From contig CAAGJJ010000055.1 of assembly GCA_900770165.1 (NCBI GenBank), positions 62,001-126,000 of the forward strand: a stretch of DNA of 64,000 nucleotides, read 5' to 3'. How positions within the stretch are numbered: the first letter of the stretch is position 1; each line of letters opens with the position of its first letter. The notes below the pieces were generated by a model. It ran no database searches, was not told the origin of the DNA, and saw nothing but the letters and a program-made list of their open reading frames with translations. Position numbers and translations under genes: made by a program. Below, in pieces: positions 8,374-16,834 of this stretch. Source of the DNA: Clostridia bacterium (GTDB taxonomy: Bacteria > Bacillota > Clostridia > Oscillospirales > Acutalibacteraceae).

Positions 8374-10752
8374 TTATGAACGAAGTGAAACACCAATTTT
8401 ACTTAACTTATCAATTATTTTATTTATAGTCTTGTTGGTTTGGTCATCTGTAAGGGTAGAATCTTTAGAGCGTAATGCTATAGTAAATGCTACACTTTTT
8501 TTACCTTTTTCTATTTGGCTACCTTTATAAATATCGAATAATTTTATTGATTCAAGTAAATTACCAGCTGATTCTTTTATAGCCTTTTGAATAGTTCCGA
8601 TTGGCATGCTATCGTCACAAAGTAAAGCTATATCTCGTATAGAAGCAGGATGTTTGGGTAATGGTTTATATTTTTTATTTAATAGTGTGTTATTGAACAT
8701 AGAGTCTATATTAATAGATAAAATATAAGTTCTTTCATCAATTTCATAGTTTTCAGATACTTTAGGTAATACTTCTCCCATTATACCTGCAATTTCATTG
8801 TTAATAATAATATTTGCACATCTTCCAGGATGAAAAGCAAAGTGTTCTTTATTAGCAGTTACCTCAAAATTATATATACTTAAAGCATCTAACATATCTT
8901 CTAAAATTCCTTTTAAATTTGTAAAATCAATGTCTTTACCATATAAACCTATTGTTAAAACATTTTTTTCTAATGGAAGTTTATCATCTGTTGTAGGTAT
9001 ATATTCTTTTGCTGTTTCAAATAGATAGGCATGATCATTTCTATTATTGTAGTTTTTAGATAATACTTCCATCATTGAAGGAATAGCTGTTGTTCTCATT
9101 ATGCTTGTATCTTCCCCAAGAGGGTTAGATATAGTTACTGATTTTCTTAATTTATAATCTTTAGGCATACATATTTTGTCGTAATATTTAGGGCTTATGA
9201 ATGAATATGTCATTATTTCATTTAACCCTAGCGCTGTAAGAGTATTGCTAAGTTTTTGATTAAATTTTTGCCTAGCTGTATATTTTCCTTCAATAGTCCC
9301 TTTTGCTGCGGAAGCTTTAATTTTATCATAACCGTAAAATCTAGCTATTTCTTCTGCAATATCTGCCTTATGTTTTATATCTTGTCTATAAGATGGAACT
9401 ATTATGCTTTTATTATTAATTTCACATCCTAATTTTTTTAATATAGATATCATATATTCTTCTGAAATATTGGTACTTAAAAATGAGTTTATCCAGTTAG
9501 TATCTAGGTTTATGATAGTGTTACTATCTGAAATATTATCTATCATAACTATTTCATCAGCAACTTCTCCAGCATCTAACATTTCTACAAGTTCGCATGC
9601 ACGGTCTAGTGCAGGAATGCAATTATTTGGATCTAGAGATTTCTCATATTTAGCTGAAGCATCTGTCCTCATACCCTGGCTTTTGGCAGTTAAACGAACA
9701 GATTTAGCATCAAAATTGGCAGATTCAAATACAATTGTTTTGGTATTATCATTTATACCGCTATATTCTGCGCCCATTACACCCGCAATGGCAAGAATCT
9801 TTTCGTTATCAGCAATAACTAAGTCTTTATCGGTTAAAGAACGCTCAATGTTATCAAGTGTTTTTATTTTTTCGCCATTTGTTGCTTTTCTAACTATTAT
9901 TTTATTATTAGAAATCATATTTAAATCGAATGCATGCATAGGCTGTCCGTATTCTGTTAAAACATAGTTTGTAATGTCAATAATATTATTAATAGGTCTT
10001 ATTCCTGCAGAAATAAGACGCTCTCTAAGCCATTTAGGAGATTTTTTAATTTTAACATTTTTTACTACTCTTGTACTATAAAATTGGCATAACTTTGGTT
10101 CTTCCACAGAAACACTTATTAAGTCTGATGATTTTCCGTAACCACCTTTTATAATAGGTTTGTGAATATTTAATGGTTTGTCAAATGTGACAGAAGCTTC
10201 GCGTGCCAAACCTAAAACAGAAAGACAATCAGGTCTGTTTGGTGTTATTTCAAATTCAACTATAGTATCATTTAGCTCAAGAGCATTTTTAATATCTTGA
10301 CCAGGTTTATAATCGTTTTCAAGAATTAAAACACCATCCTCAGATGCATTATCAAGAAGCTCTTTACTAATACCAATTTCTTTATATGAGCAGAACATGC
10401 CTTGACTCAGAACTCCACGTAATTTGCCTTTTTTAATTTTAGTTCCATCAGCTAAAATTGCTTTGTCAAGTGCAACTGGTACAAGGTCATTCACATTTAT
10501 ATTGGTCGCATTAGTTACAATTTGAATTGGTTCATCTGCACCAATATCTACAGAGCAAACAAAAAGTCTGTTAGCATCGGGATGTGAATCTATTGATAGT
10601 ATTTTACATACAACTATATTTTTTATGTTTTCACATTCTTCTTTATATTCTTCTACTTTTGAACCACTCATAGTCATTGCATCAGAAAATTCTTTTGGGC
10701 TTATATTTTTTATATCTATAAACTCATTTAACCATTTCATGGAAAGGTACAT
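8374..10752 (-). CDS. pheT: phenylalanine--tRNA ligase beta subunit
   Basis: 792 residues, full length. In order: a tRNA-binding OB domain (about 40-150), B3/B4 editing domain (about 210-370, with TRPINNIIDITNYV-like residues and GQPMHAFD), B5 domain (about 400-470), catalytic-like core, and a C-terminal ferredoxin-fold anticodon-binding domain starting near KHPASIRDIALL. It partners PheS in an alpha2-beta2 enzyme that charges tRNA-Phe. It lies 11 bp after pheS under the same T-box. A GGAGG site precedes the ATG. Confidence 0.98.
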   Translation of the reverse strand: MYLSMKWLNEFIDIKNISPKEFSDAMTMSGSKVEEYKEECENIKNIVVCKILSIDSHPDANRLFVCSVDIGADEPIQIVTNATNINVNDLVPVALDKAILADGTKIKKGKLRGVLSQGMFCSYKEIGISKELLDNASEDGVLILENDYKPGQDIKNALELNDTIVEFEITPNRPDCLSVLGLAREASVTFDKPLNIHKPIIKGGYGKSSDLISVSVEEPKLCQFYSTRVVKNVKIKKSPKWLRERLISAGIRPINNIIDITNYVLTEYGQPMHAFDLNMISNNKIIVRKATNGEKIKTLDNIERSLTDKDLVIADNEKILAIAGVMGAEYSGINDNTKTIVFESANFDAKSVRLTAKSQGMRTDASAKYEKSLDPNNCIPALDRACELVEMLDAGEVADEIVMIDNISDSNTIINLDTNWINSFLSTNISEEYMISILKKLGCEINNKSIIVPSYRQDIKHKADIAEEIARFYGYDKIKASAAKGTIEGKYTARQKFNQKLSNTLTALGLNEIMTYSFISPKYYDKICMPKDYKLRKSVTISNPLGEDTSIMRTTAIPSMMEVLSKNYNNRNDHAYLFETAKEYIPTTDDKLPLEKNVLTIGLYGKDIDFTNLKGILEDMLDALSIYNFEVTANKEHFAFHPGRCANIIINNEIAGIMGEVLPKVSENYEIDERTYILSINIDSMFNNTLLNKKYKPLPKHPASIRDIALLCDDSMPIGTIQKAIKESAGNLLESIKLFDIYKGSQIEKGKKSVAFTIALRSKDSTLTDDQTNKTINKIIDKLSKIGVSLRS

Positions 10753-10763
10753 TTTAATTCCTC

Positions 10764-11792
10764 CTAAAATTGTTCTAAAAATCTAATATCATTCTCATAG
10801 AATAATCTTAAGTCATTGATGTTGTATCTATTCATAACAACACGTTCAAGTCCCATACCAAGAGCAAAACCACTGTAAATTTCAGGGTCTATACCACAGT
10901 TTATAAGTACTTGAGGATGAACCATTCCACAACCTAAAATTTCCATCCATCCTTCGCCTTTGCAAATATTACAACCTTTGCCATGACAATTGAAGCACTG
11001 TAGATCAACTTCTGCAGATGGTTCAGTAAAAGGGAAGTGGTGAGGTCTGAATCTTATAACAGAATTTTCACCGTATAATCTTTTAACAAATATTTCTAAG
11101 GTACCCTTTAAATCGGCAAATGTGATTCCTTTATCGACAACCAACCCTTCAACCTGGGTAAATAAAGGTGAATGTGTAGCATCTACAGAGTCGGACCTAT
11201 ATACTCGTCCAGGTGAAATAATTCTTATTGGAGGTTTTTGATTTTCCATAACTCTAATTTGCATAGGCGAAGTTTGAGTTCTAAGAACTATTTTATCGTT
11301 TATATAAAAAGTATCTTGTGTATCTCTTGCAGGGTGATCTTGTGGCATATTTAAAGCTTCAAAATTATAATAGTCATATTCAACTTCTGGGCCTTCTACT
11401 ATGTTAAAGCCCATGCCTAAGAAAATTTCTTTAATTTCATCTAGCACAATTGTTATTGGATGTTTATGTCCAAGATATCTACGTTTACCTGGAAGGGTTA
11501 CATCTATTTTTTCTTCTTCTAATCTTTTTTTATCTTCAATAGATTTTATTTCATTTACTCGTTCTTGAATTTGGTTTTCTATAAAAGAACGGACTTCGTT
11601 GGCAAGCTTACCTATTGCTGGTCGTTCTTCAGAAGATAATTTTCCCATTTGCTTTAAAATAGAAGTAAGTTCGCCCTTTTTGCCAAGATATTTAATTCTT
11701 ATATTTTCTATATCTTGGTTGCTTTTTGCACTTTTTAGCTTATCTTCAACAGTTTTGCGAATCAATTCAAGCTGTTGTTTCATATTGTTCAC
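10764..11792 (-). CDS. pheS: phenylalanine--tRNA ligase alpha subunit
   Basis: 342 residues: an N-terminal coiled coil of about 90 residues that binds tRNA, then the class II catalytic core with motif 2 (RVYRSDSVDATHSPLFTQVEG) in two adjoining parts and motif 3 (GMGLERVVM). A C-x-x-C-x(3)-C-x-x-C element near residue 260 (CFNCHGKGCNICKGEGW) is a common feature of PheS in Firmicutes. First gene of the operon downstream of the Phe T-box. Confidence 0.98.
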   Translation of the reverse strand: MNNMKQQLELIRKTVEDKLKSAKSNQDIENIRIKYLGKKGELTSILKQMGKLSSEERPAIGKLANEVRSFIENQIQERVNEIKSIEDKKRLEEEKIDVTLPGKRRYLGHKHPITIVLDEIKEIFLGMGFNIVEGPEVEYDYYNFEALNMPQDHPARDTQDTFYINDKIVLRTQTSPMQIRVMENQKPPIRIISPGRVYRSDSVDATHSPLFTQVEGLVVDKGITFADLKGTLEIFVKRLYGENSVIRFRPHHFPFTEPSAEVDLQCFNCHGKGCNICKGEGWMEILGCGMVHPQVLINCGIDPEIYSGFALGMGLERVVMNRYNINDLRLFYENDIRFLEQF

Positions 11793-11811
11793 CTCAATAA
11801 AAATATTAAAT

Positions 11812-12059
11812 AAAAAAACGCTACCGTCCCTCTAAAAAGGGACGAAAGCGTCTTCCGTGGTACCACCCTAGTTTTTGCATAAGCAAACACTTTTAAGCAT
11901 ATAACGGTGCAAACCGTTGCATCCTACTATTATTTCAAATGCACCGCTCGAAAGTGAAATTCGGCCTAAATTCAATCATTAGTATGCTTTCAGCCACGAC
12001 ATACTATCTCTTGTAAGAAACAAACTAAGGCTTACTTTGCTTTGTCATTGCGTTTATAA
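11812..12059 (-). promoter_or_regulatory. T-box leader specific for tRNA-Phe, upstream of pheST
   Basis: On the minus strand the leader has a stem I with the AGTA and AGAGA elements, a specifier loop with GAATTTCA in which TTC (plus-strand 11956-11958) is a Phe codon, the conserved T-box GGGTGGTACCACGG (near 11855-11870), and a terminator stem ending in a T-run (11812-11851). Uncharged tRNA-Phe would bind the specifier and T-box and favour the antiterminator, turning pheST on when Phe-tRNA is scarce. Confidence 0.95.
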
Positions 12060-12065
12060 TTATAA

Positions 12066-12094
12066 TTTATATTATGTTACCATTAATGTTACAA
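12066..12094 (-). promoter_or_regulatory. promoter of the pheST T-box transcript
   Basis: Minus-strand TTGTAA (12094-12089), 17-base spacer, TATAAA (12071-12066). The start would be near 12059, matching the beginning of the T-box. Confidence 0.75.
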
Positions 12095-12241
12095 AAATTC
12101 AATAGAATTTTGTTTTTTTGAAATTATATATTTTATGAGTGGATAATTATTTTTCGCTAGATTTGCGTAAATTTTGTTGCTAATTATACGTTATGGTGCG
12201 AAAAATAAGGCAATAAAAATAGTATTAAATAAAATTTGTTT

Positions 12242-12270
12242 TTGACAAAATTAGTAAAACATGATAAGTT
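12242..12270 (+). promoter_or_regulatory. possible promoter of the unknown gene at 12327
   Basis: TTGACA at 12242-12247 and, 17 bases on, the weaker TAAGTT at 12265-12270. The -35 is perfect, the -10 poor. The rest of 12095-12241 shows no feature. Confidence 0.45.
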
Positions 12271-12326
12271 CTCTATATATAAATTTAGCAAGTGAATTAA
12301 AAGTATTTTAATAGGAGTGATTAATT

Positions 12327-13103
12327 TTGGAGAAAGCATTAAATATAATATCTAACCATATTGAGAAAATTCTTTCAGATGAAGGATTTTCTCGACAAGA
12401 GGGAGAGAAGCCTAAAGAAGTAATATTTAGAGGAAAAGATATAGCTTATTCTGTTATTTTTGAAGATAGTAACAATAGCTTTAAATTTAGGTCTTGTGGT
12501 GTAAATGATTCGGAATTAGACATGGAATGGAAGATTTTATCTGAATGGCTATTTGAACCGGGAGTAAGTACGCAAAAAGATGCAGAAATGATAGCGTTAG
12601 ATTTTTCTGAAGCTATTACAGGGATTCAAAAAAAGCAGACTGTAAAACCTCATAAAAAGAAAAAAGAGTTAAATAAAGTAGTAGACTTAAGCTTTTTTAT
12701 AAATAGGTTAATAAGTTTTTTCCCTGATTTAAAAGAAGATTTTAAGTATGAAAAAGAAAACTATGAAAACTTCAGGTATGTTTATTTTGTAGAGAATAAA
12801 GTTGTTCCAAAAGTAAATTTTCTTTTAAAGGATTCATTTCAAAAAGATAGAATAAAAAAATTAGCCGTTTTGTTAAATAACATGTATTCATCTGGAGATT
12901 TAGATGTAAGAGGTATAGTTACTACAGTTATTCTTAGAAATATAGATGATACCAACGGTAGAGCGGCAATGGAAGGCTTTATGGATGAAGAGTTAAAAAA
13001 AGCATGGAAAGCATCAGATGCATTAAAAGGAAAGAAAATTAAGCCAGAAAAGAAGAAAGCTAAGAAAAAGAAGAGCTTTATAGCAGATACATTACAAAGA
13101 TAA
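12327..13103 (+). CDS. uncharacterised protein with lysine-rich tail
   Basis: 258 residues from TTG 12327, preceded by AGGAGTGA at 12313-12320. I do not recognise a named family. The N-terminal ~95 residues are acidic-basic mixed with FRGKDIAYSVIFED; a basic linker (KPHKKKKELNK, ~105-115) leads to a helical second half (about 118-225, RIKKLAVLLNNMYSSGDLDVRGIVTTVIL). The last ~25 residues are nearly all lysine and may bind nucleic acid. No membrane segment or signal peptide. It stands alone between pheST and the rpmG-secE-nusG operon. Confidence 0.8.
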   Translation: MEKALNIISNHIEKILSDEGFSRQEGEKPKEVIFRGKDIAYSVIFEDSNNSFKFRSCGVNDSELDMEWKILSEWLFEPGVSTQKDAEMIALDFSEAITGIQKKQTVKPHKKKKELNKVVDLSFFINRLISFFPDLKEDFKYEKENYENFRYVYFVENKVVPKVNFLLKDSFQKDRIKKLAVLLNNMYSSGDLDVRGIVTTVILRNIDDTNGRAAMEGFMDEELKKAWKASDALKGKKIKPEKKKAKKKKSFIADTLQR

Positions 13104-13154
13104 TATAAATTTGTAGTATATAAGGGGTTTATTAAAAATAAATCCCTTAATATA

Positions 13155-13183
13155 TTGACTAAAAAAATATATTGTGCTACAAT
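13155..13183 (+). promoter_or_regulatory. promoter of rpmG-secE-nusG and ribosomal genes
   Basis: TTGACT (13155-13160), 17-base spacer, TACAAT (13178-13183). The predicted start near 13190 is followed by about 75 bases of leader before rpmG. Confidence 0.8.
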
Positions 13184-13263
13184 AATAACTACCTCAAGAA
13201 GGGGTTATTTTTTTGCGTTTTTGAGGGAGGCTAAAATATTCCGAAATACCGGGAGGTGCCGTG

Positions 13264-13413
13264 ATGAGAGTTAAAGTAACACTAGCCTGCACTGAGTGCA
13301 AACAGCGTAATTACAACACAATGAAAAACAAAAAAAACGATCCGGACAGACTTGAAATGAACAAATATTGCAGATTTTGTAAAAAACATACTCTGCATAA
13401 AGAAACCAAGTAA
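13264..13413 (+). CDS. rpmG: 50S ribosomal protein L33
   Basis: 49 residues, the standard size. The protein begins MRVKVTLACTECKQRNY and ends KKHTLHKETK, with four cysteines (CTEC and CRFC) that form the zinc site of the zinc-containing L33 form. GGGAGG at 13251-13256 is its ribosome site. It leads the secE-nusG operon, the usual Firmicute order. Confidence 0.96.
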   Translation: MRVKVTLACTECKQRNYNTMKNKKNDPDRLEMNKYCRFCKKHTLHKETK

Positions 13414-13430
13414 ATTGGACGGAGGGACAA

Positions 13431-13649
13431 ATGATGTCTGAGAAAAAAACGAATGTTTTTTCTGTTATTGGAAAGTTTTTCCGTGAGTGCAAAAGTGAAA
13501 TAAAAAAGGTAGTCTGGCCTACAGTACCTACTGTTTTTAAAAACATGGGTGTAGTTTTAATAATGATATTTGTAATTGGACTATTTGTTTTTGCGCTAGA
13601 TACTGGATTATTGAAACTATTAAGCCTATTTATGAATGTATCTAAGTAA
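13431..13649 (+). CDS. secE: preprotein translocase subunit SecE
   Basis: 72 residues with one C-terminal membrane segment (about 40-63, GVVLIMIFVIGLFVFALDTGL) preceded by the conserved amphipathic helix FFRECKSEIKKVVWPT. SecE clamps SecY in the translocon. ATG 13431 and ATG 13434 are both possible starts. It sits between rpmG and nusG as usual. Confidence 0.96.
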   Translation: MMSEKKTNVFSVIGKFFRECKSEIKKVVWPTVPTVFKNMGVVLIMIFVIGLFVFALDTGLLKLLSLFMNVSK

Positions 13650-13669
13650 CAATAATCGGAGGAAAATCT

Positions 13670-14191
13670 ATGTCGGAAGAAGCAAAATGGTACGTTGTAC
13701 ATACCTATTCTGGGTATGAAAACAAAGTGGCATCGAATCTTGAAAAAACTGTTGAGAATAGACAGCTTCAAGATTTAATTCAAGAAATTCGCGTCCCTAC
13801 TGAGACTGTTGTTGAAGTAAAAGACAATAAAAGACGAGAAGTTGAACGCAAGATTTTTCCTGGATATGTTATTATCAAAATGATTTTAAATGATGAATCT
13901 TGGTATGTTGTGCGTAATATACGCGGCTGTACAGGATTTGTTGGACCATCCTCAAAACCCATACCTTTAACAGATGAAGAGGTAGCAAGATTGGGAGTGG
14001 AAGTAAAACATGTTGAGGTATCATATGAAGTAGGAGATTCTGTAAGAATTATCGATGGTCCTTTAGAGGATTTCATTGGTGTTGTTGAAGGGATCGATAC
14101 TGAGAAAAATTATGTTAAGGTCAATGTCTCAATGTTTGGTCGTGAAACACCGGTTGAGCTTGAACTTGATCAGGTAGAACCGGTAGAATAA
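13670..14191 (+). CDS. nusG: transcription termination/antitermination factor NusG
   Basis: 173 residues: NGN domain (about 4-112, AKWYVVHTYSGYENKV start) that binds RNA polymerase, and a KOW domain (about 120-150, GDSVRIIDGPLEDFIGVVEGID). NusG modulates pausing and termination and links polymerase to the ribosome. A GGAGG site precedes ATG 13670. It is followed by the L1-mimic leader of rplK. Confidence 0.98.
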   Translation: MSEEAKWYVVHTYSGYENKVASNLEKTVENRQLQDLIQEIRVPTETVVEVKDNKRREVERKIFPGYVIIKMILNDESWYVVRNIRGCTGFVGPSSKPIPLTDEEVARLGVEVKHVEVSYEVGDSVRIIDGPLEDFIGVVEGIDTEKNYVKVNVSMFGRETPVELELDQVEPVE

Positions 14192-14231
14192 TTTAACAGG
14201 TAGTAACTGTTTTAAGGGAAAAATTTCCCTT

Positions 14232-14272
14232 GTGGGAGGAACAATAAAAATTAATGTTCCGCCATCTACCAC
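14232..14272 (+). promoter_or_regulatory. L1-binding rRNA mimic in the rplK leader
   Basis: The RNA has GTGGGAGGAACA (14232-14243) then TGTTCC-GCCATCTA-CCAC (14255-14272). GTGG pairs with CCAC and GGAACA with TGTTCC, leaving an asymmetric internal loop of GA opposite about eight bases. This repeats the 23S rRNA helix 76-77 pattern that binds L1 (GTGGGAGG ... CC-G-x-CTTGAAATACCAC in E. coli). Binding of free L1 would repress rplK-rplA, as known for the E. coli L11 operon. Confidence 0.75.
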
Positions 14273-14293
14273 GAATTTTGGAGGTGCAAAAAT

Positions 14294-14719
14294 ATGGCTC
14301 AAAAGGTTACTGGATTTATTAAACTTCAGATACCTGCTGGCAAAGCAACACCGGCGCCACCTGTTGGACCTGCTTTAGGACAACACGGCGTCAACATTAT
14401 GGCGTTTACTAAAGAATTTAATGAACGCACAAAAAATGATGCAGGCTTAATTATTCCTGTTGTCATTACTGTATATGCAGACCGTTCGTTTACTTTTGTA
14501 ACAAAAACTCCACCTGCAGCTGTTTTAATTAAAAAAGCTTGTGGAATAGAAAGCGGTTCTGGTGTACCAAACAAAACAAAAGTAGCAAAAATCACCCGTG
14601 AACAGGTTAAGAAAATAGCTGAGCAAAAGTTACCTGACTTAAATGCTGCAAATATTGAATCAGCTATGAGTATGATAGCTGGAACAGCTCGTAGCATGGG
14701 TATAGAGGTTGTCGACTAA
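14294..14719 (+). CDS. rplK: 50S ribosomal protein L11
   Basis: 141 residues, full length. N-terminal domain binds thiostrepton-class drugs and factors (GKATPAPPVGPALGQHGVNI); C-terminal domain binds 23S rRNA (GTARSMGIEVVD end). A GGAGG site precedes ATG 14294. It precedes rplA, and the junction holds a second copy of the L1-site mimic. Confidence 0.98.
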   Translation: MAQKVTGFIKLQIPAGKATPAPPVGPALGQHGVNIMAFTKEFNERTKNDAGLIIPVVITVYADRSFTFVTKTPPAAVLIKKACGIESGSGVPNKTKVAKITREQVKKIAEQKLPDLNAANIESAMSMIAGTARSMGIEVVD

Positions 14720-14728
14720 CATACCCGG

Positions 14729-14756
14729 GTGGGAGGAAAAAATCCGATTTTACCAC
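14729..14756 (+). promoter_or_regulatory. second L1-binding rRNA mimic, between rplK and rplA
   Basis: GTGGGAGGA (14729-14737) and TCC-GATTTTA-CCAC (14743-14756) can fold into the same shape as the site before rplK: GTGG/CCAC closing pairs, GGA/TCC inner pairs, and the same uneven internal loop. Its GATTTTACCAC end is even closer to the rRNA sequence. It lies just before the rplA ribosome site and could repress L1 synthesis itself. Confidence 0.72.
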
Positions 14757-14776
14757 TCAATTAGGGAGGAAAAACA

Positions 14777-15469
14777 ATGAAACATGGTAAAAAATATGTC
14801 GATAGCACGAAGCTAATCGACAAAGCTAAGCTTTATGATGTAAATGAAGCTTTAGAAGTTTGTGTTAAAACTGCAACAGCCAAGTTCGATGAAACTGTAG
14901 AATTACATGTAAAACTTGGTGTTGATTCTCGCCATGCAGATCAACAAGTTAGAGGTGCAATAGTGCTTCCTCATGGAACAGGTAAAAATGTTAAAGTACT
15001 TGCAATTTGCAAAGGCGACAATGTAAATTTAGCAAAAGAAGCTGGAGCTGAGTACGTTGGAGCTGAAGAGTTTACAACAAAAATTCAGAATGAAGGTTGG
15101 ATGGACTTTGATGTTCTAATAGCAACTCCTGATATGATGGGACTTGTTGGTCGTTTAGGTAAAGTATTAGGACCTCGTGGTTTAATGCCAAACCCTAAAG
15201 CCGGCACTGTTACTCCAGATATTGCAAAGGCTATAAAAGAAGCAAAGGCAGGTAAAATTGAATATCGTCTTGATAAGACAAATATTATTCACTGCCCTGT
15301 TGGAAAGGCTTCATTTGGCGCAGAAAAACTTTACGAAAATGTAGATGCACTTTTGAGTGCTATAGTTAAAGCAAAACCTGCAGCTTCAAAGGGTCAATAT
15401 ATTAAGTCTTGTGTAATAGCTACAACAATGGGACCTGGAATAAAGATTAATCCAAATAAAATTGCTTAA
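14777..15469 (+). CDS. rplA: 50S ribosomal protein L1
   Basis: 230 residues, full length, with the L1 signature around MGLVGRLGKVLGPRGLMPNP (about 125-144) and IEYRLDKTNIIHCPVGKASF. L1 forms the mobile stalk at the ribosomal E site and in many bacteria also represses its own mRNA. Preceded by AGGGAGG and by the RNA mimic of its rRNA target. Confidence 0.98.
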   Translation: MKHGKKYVDSTKLIDKAKLYDVNEALEVCVKTATAKFDETVELHVKLGVDSRHADQQVRGAIVLPHGTGKNVKVLAICKGDNVNLAKEAGAEYVGAEEFTTKIQNEGWMDFDVLIATPDMMGLVGRLGKVLGPRGLMPNPKAGTVTPDIAKAIKEAKAGKIEYRLDKTNIIHCPVGKASFGAEKLYENVDALLSAIVKAKPAASKGQYIKSCVIATTMGPGIKINPNKIA

Positions 15470-15472
15470 TAC

Positions 15473-15501
15473 TTGACTTATTAATTAAATTATTATATAA
15501 T
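15473..15501 (+). promoter_or_regulatory. promoter of the rplJ-rplL transcript
   Basis: TTGACT (15473-15478), 17-base spacer, TATAAT (15496-15501), just after the rplA stop. It would start the L10 leader RNA near 15508. Confidence 0.88.
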
Positions 15502-15507
15502 ATAAAT

Positions 15508-15640
15508 CGCTGTTTTTCTGAAGACAGCAGGTGCTATTGCATAATGGGGAGAATCCCTGCCTGCCGAGGAAGGAACTTTTATATACAGATATTTGTGTGT
15601 TCTTGTCCTTTCTACCGCGCAGTAGAGAGGACTTTTTATT
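15508..15640 (+). promoter_or_regulatory. ribosomal protein L10 leader with internal terminator
   Basis: A structured leader with the paired CTGTTTTTCTGAAGACAG element, the GGGGAGAATCCC segment and a terminator (stem 15605-15615 with 15622-15632 followed by five T). This matches the known Firmicute L10 leader, where an L10-L12 complex binds the RNA and reduces rplJL expression. Confidence 0.88.
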
Positions 15641-15706
15641 TTATATTTAGCTTAATATAATCTCATTATGTGTGGTATATTTCATAATTATTGGAGGTGG
15701 ATGAAT

Positions 15707-16237
15707 TTGCCAAGTGAAAAGGTACTACAGCAGAAAAAGGCCATTGTATCTGAGCTTACCGAAAAGTTAAAAAGTGCATGTGCGGGCGTAATTGTTGATT
15801 ATAAGGGAATTAATGTTGCTGATGATACCAAATTGCGTCGTGAGCTTAGAGAAGCAGGCGTTGATTATTTTGTTGTAAAGAATACATTACTTTCACGTGC
15901 AATGAAAGAAGCTGGAATTGATATTGAAAGCTCTATTCTTGAAGGAACAACAGCTATAGCAATAAGTGAAGATGATCATGTAGCTTCAGCTAGAATTCTT
16001 TGCAAATTTGCAGATGATAATAAGTACTTTAATGTTAAGGCTGGTTTTGTTGAAGGTAAGACTATTGGTATTGATGAAGTTAATAATCTTGCAAAACTAC
16101 CAACAAAAGAAGTTCTTGTTGCCAAAGCTCTTGGTGGCTTAAATGCACCTATATCTGGATTTGTGACTGTGCTTAACGGTACAATGAAAGGACTAGTAGT
16201 AGCTCTTAATGCTATTGCTGAAAAACAAAGTGCATAA
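15707..16237 (+). CDS. rplJ: 50S ribosomal protein L10
   Basis: 176 residues from TTG 15707. That start gives the family N-terminus (L)PSEKVLQQKKAIVSEL and sits 6-8 bases after GGAGGTGG (15693-15700); the ATG at 15701 directly abuts that site. L10 is the stalk base that carries L12 dimers, and its C-terminal helix binds them. Regulated by the leader upstream. Confidence 0.97.
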   Translation: MPSEKVLQQKKAIVSELTEKLKSACAGVIVDYKGINVADDTKLRRELREAGVDYFVVKNTLLSRAMKEAGIDIESSILEGTTAIAISEDDHVASARILCKFADDNKYFNVKAGFVEGKTIGIDEVNNLAKLPTKEVLVAKALGGLNAPISGFVTVLNGTMKGLVVALNAIAEKQSA

Positions 16238-16280
16238 CGAATAAAAAAATAATTATTTTAAATTTTTGGAGGTTTATGTA

Positions 16281-16655
16281 ATGTCAGATAAAGTTGTAAA
16301 ATTAATTGAAGATGTAAAAGCTCTTACAGTACTTGAGCTTAGTGAATTAGTAAAGGCTCTTGAGGAAGAATTTGGAGTATCTGCTGCTGCTCCTGTTGCT
16401 GTTGCTGCTGCTCCTGCTGCTGGAGCTGCTGCTGCAGAGGAAAAAACAGAATTTGATGTAATTCTTAAAGCTGCAGGCGCAAATAAAATCCAAGTAATTA
16501 AAGTAGTACGTGAGGTTACTGGCTTAGGACTTAAAGAAGCTAAGGCTATTGTTGATGGAGCTCCTAAAGCTATTAAAGAAGGCGTTTCTAAAGAGGATGC
16601 TGAATCTCTTAAAACAAAACTTACAGAAGCTGGAGCAGAAGTTGAAGTTAAATAA
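16281..16655 (+). CDS. rplL: 50S ribosomal protein L7/L12
   Basis: 124 residues from ATG 16281 with GGAGGT at 16268-16273. N-terminal dimerisation domain, an alanine-rich hinge (about 35-55), and a C-terminal factor-binding domain with GLGLKEAKAIVDGAPK. Last gene of the operon, followed by a strong terminator. Confidence 0.98.
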   Translation: MSDKVVKLIEDVKALTVLELSELVKALEEEFGVSAAAPVAVAAAPAAGAAAAEEKTEFDVILKAAGANKIQVIKVVREVTGLGLKEAKAIVDGAPKAIKEGVSKEDAESLKTKLTEAGAEVEVK

Positions 16656-16670
16656 TTTCTGTTTTATAAT

Positions 16671-16709
16671 AAGAAATCCACAGTCAGCTGGCTGTGGATT
16701 TCTTTATTT
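16671..16709 (+). terminator. terminator of rplJ-rplL
   Basis: A 13-bp stem (16671-16683 with 16692-16704) followed by TTATTTT. Confidence 0.9.
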
Positions 16710-16834
16710 TATCTTGAAAAGCATAAAAGTGAGATTGTTTAAATATTGTGAAAATTTCTACAGTTGAAAAAAGAATATATATGTGTTTTAATATTAAAAG
16801 TTGATATATTTGTTGTAAAAAGGGAGAGCTTTAA

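Noticed and set aside
9404..9967. 187-codon plus-strand frame inside pheT
   Set aside because: Antisense shadow of pheT.
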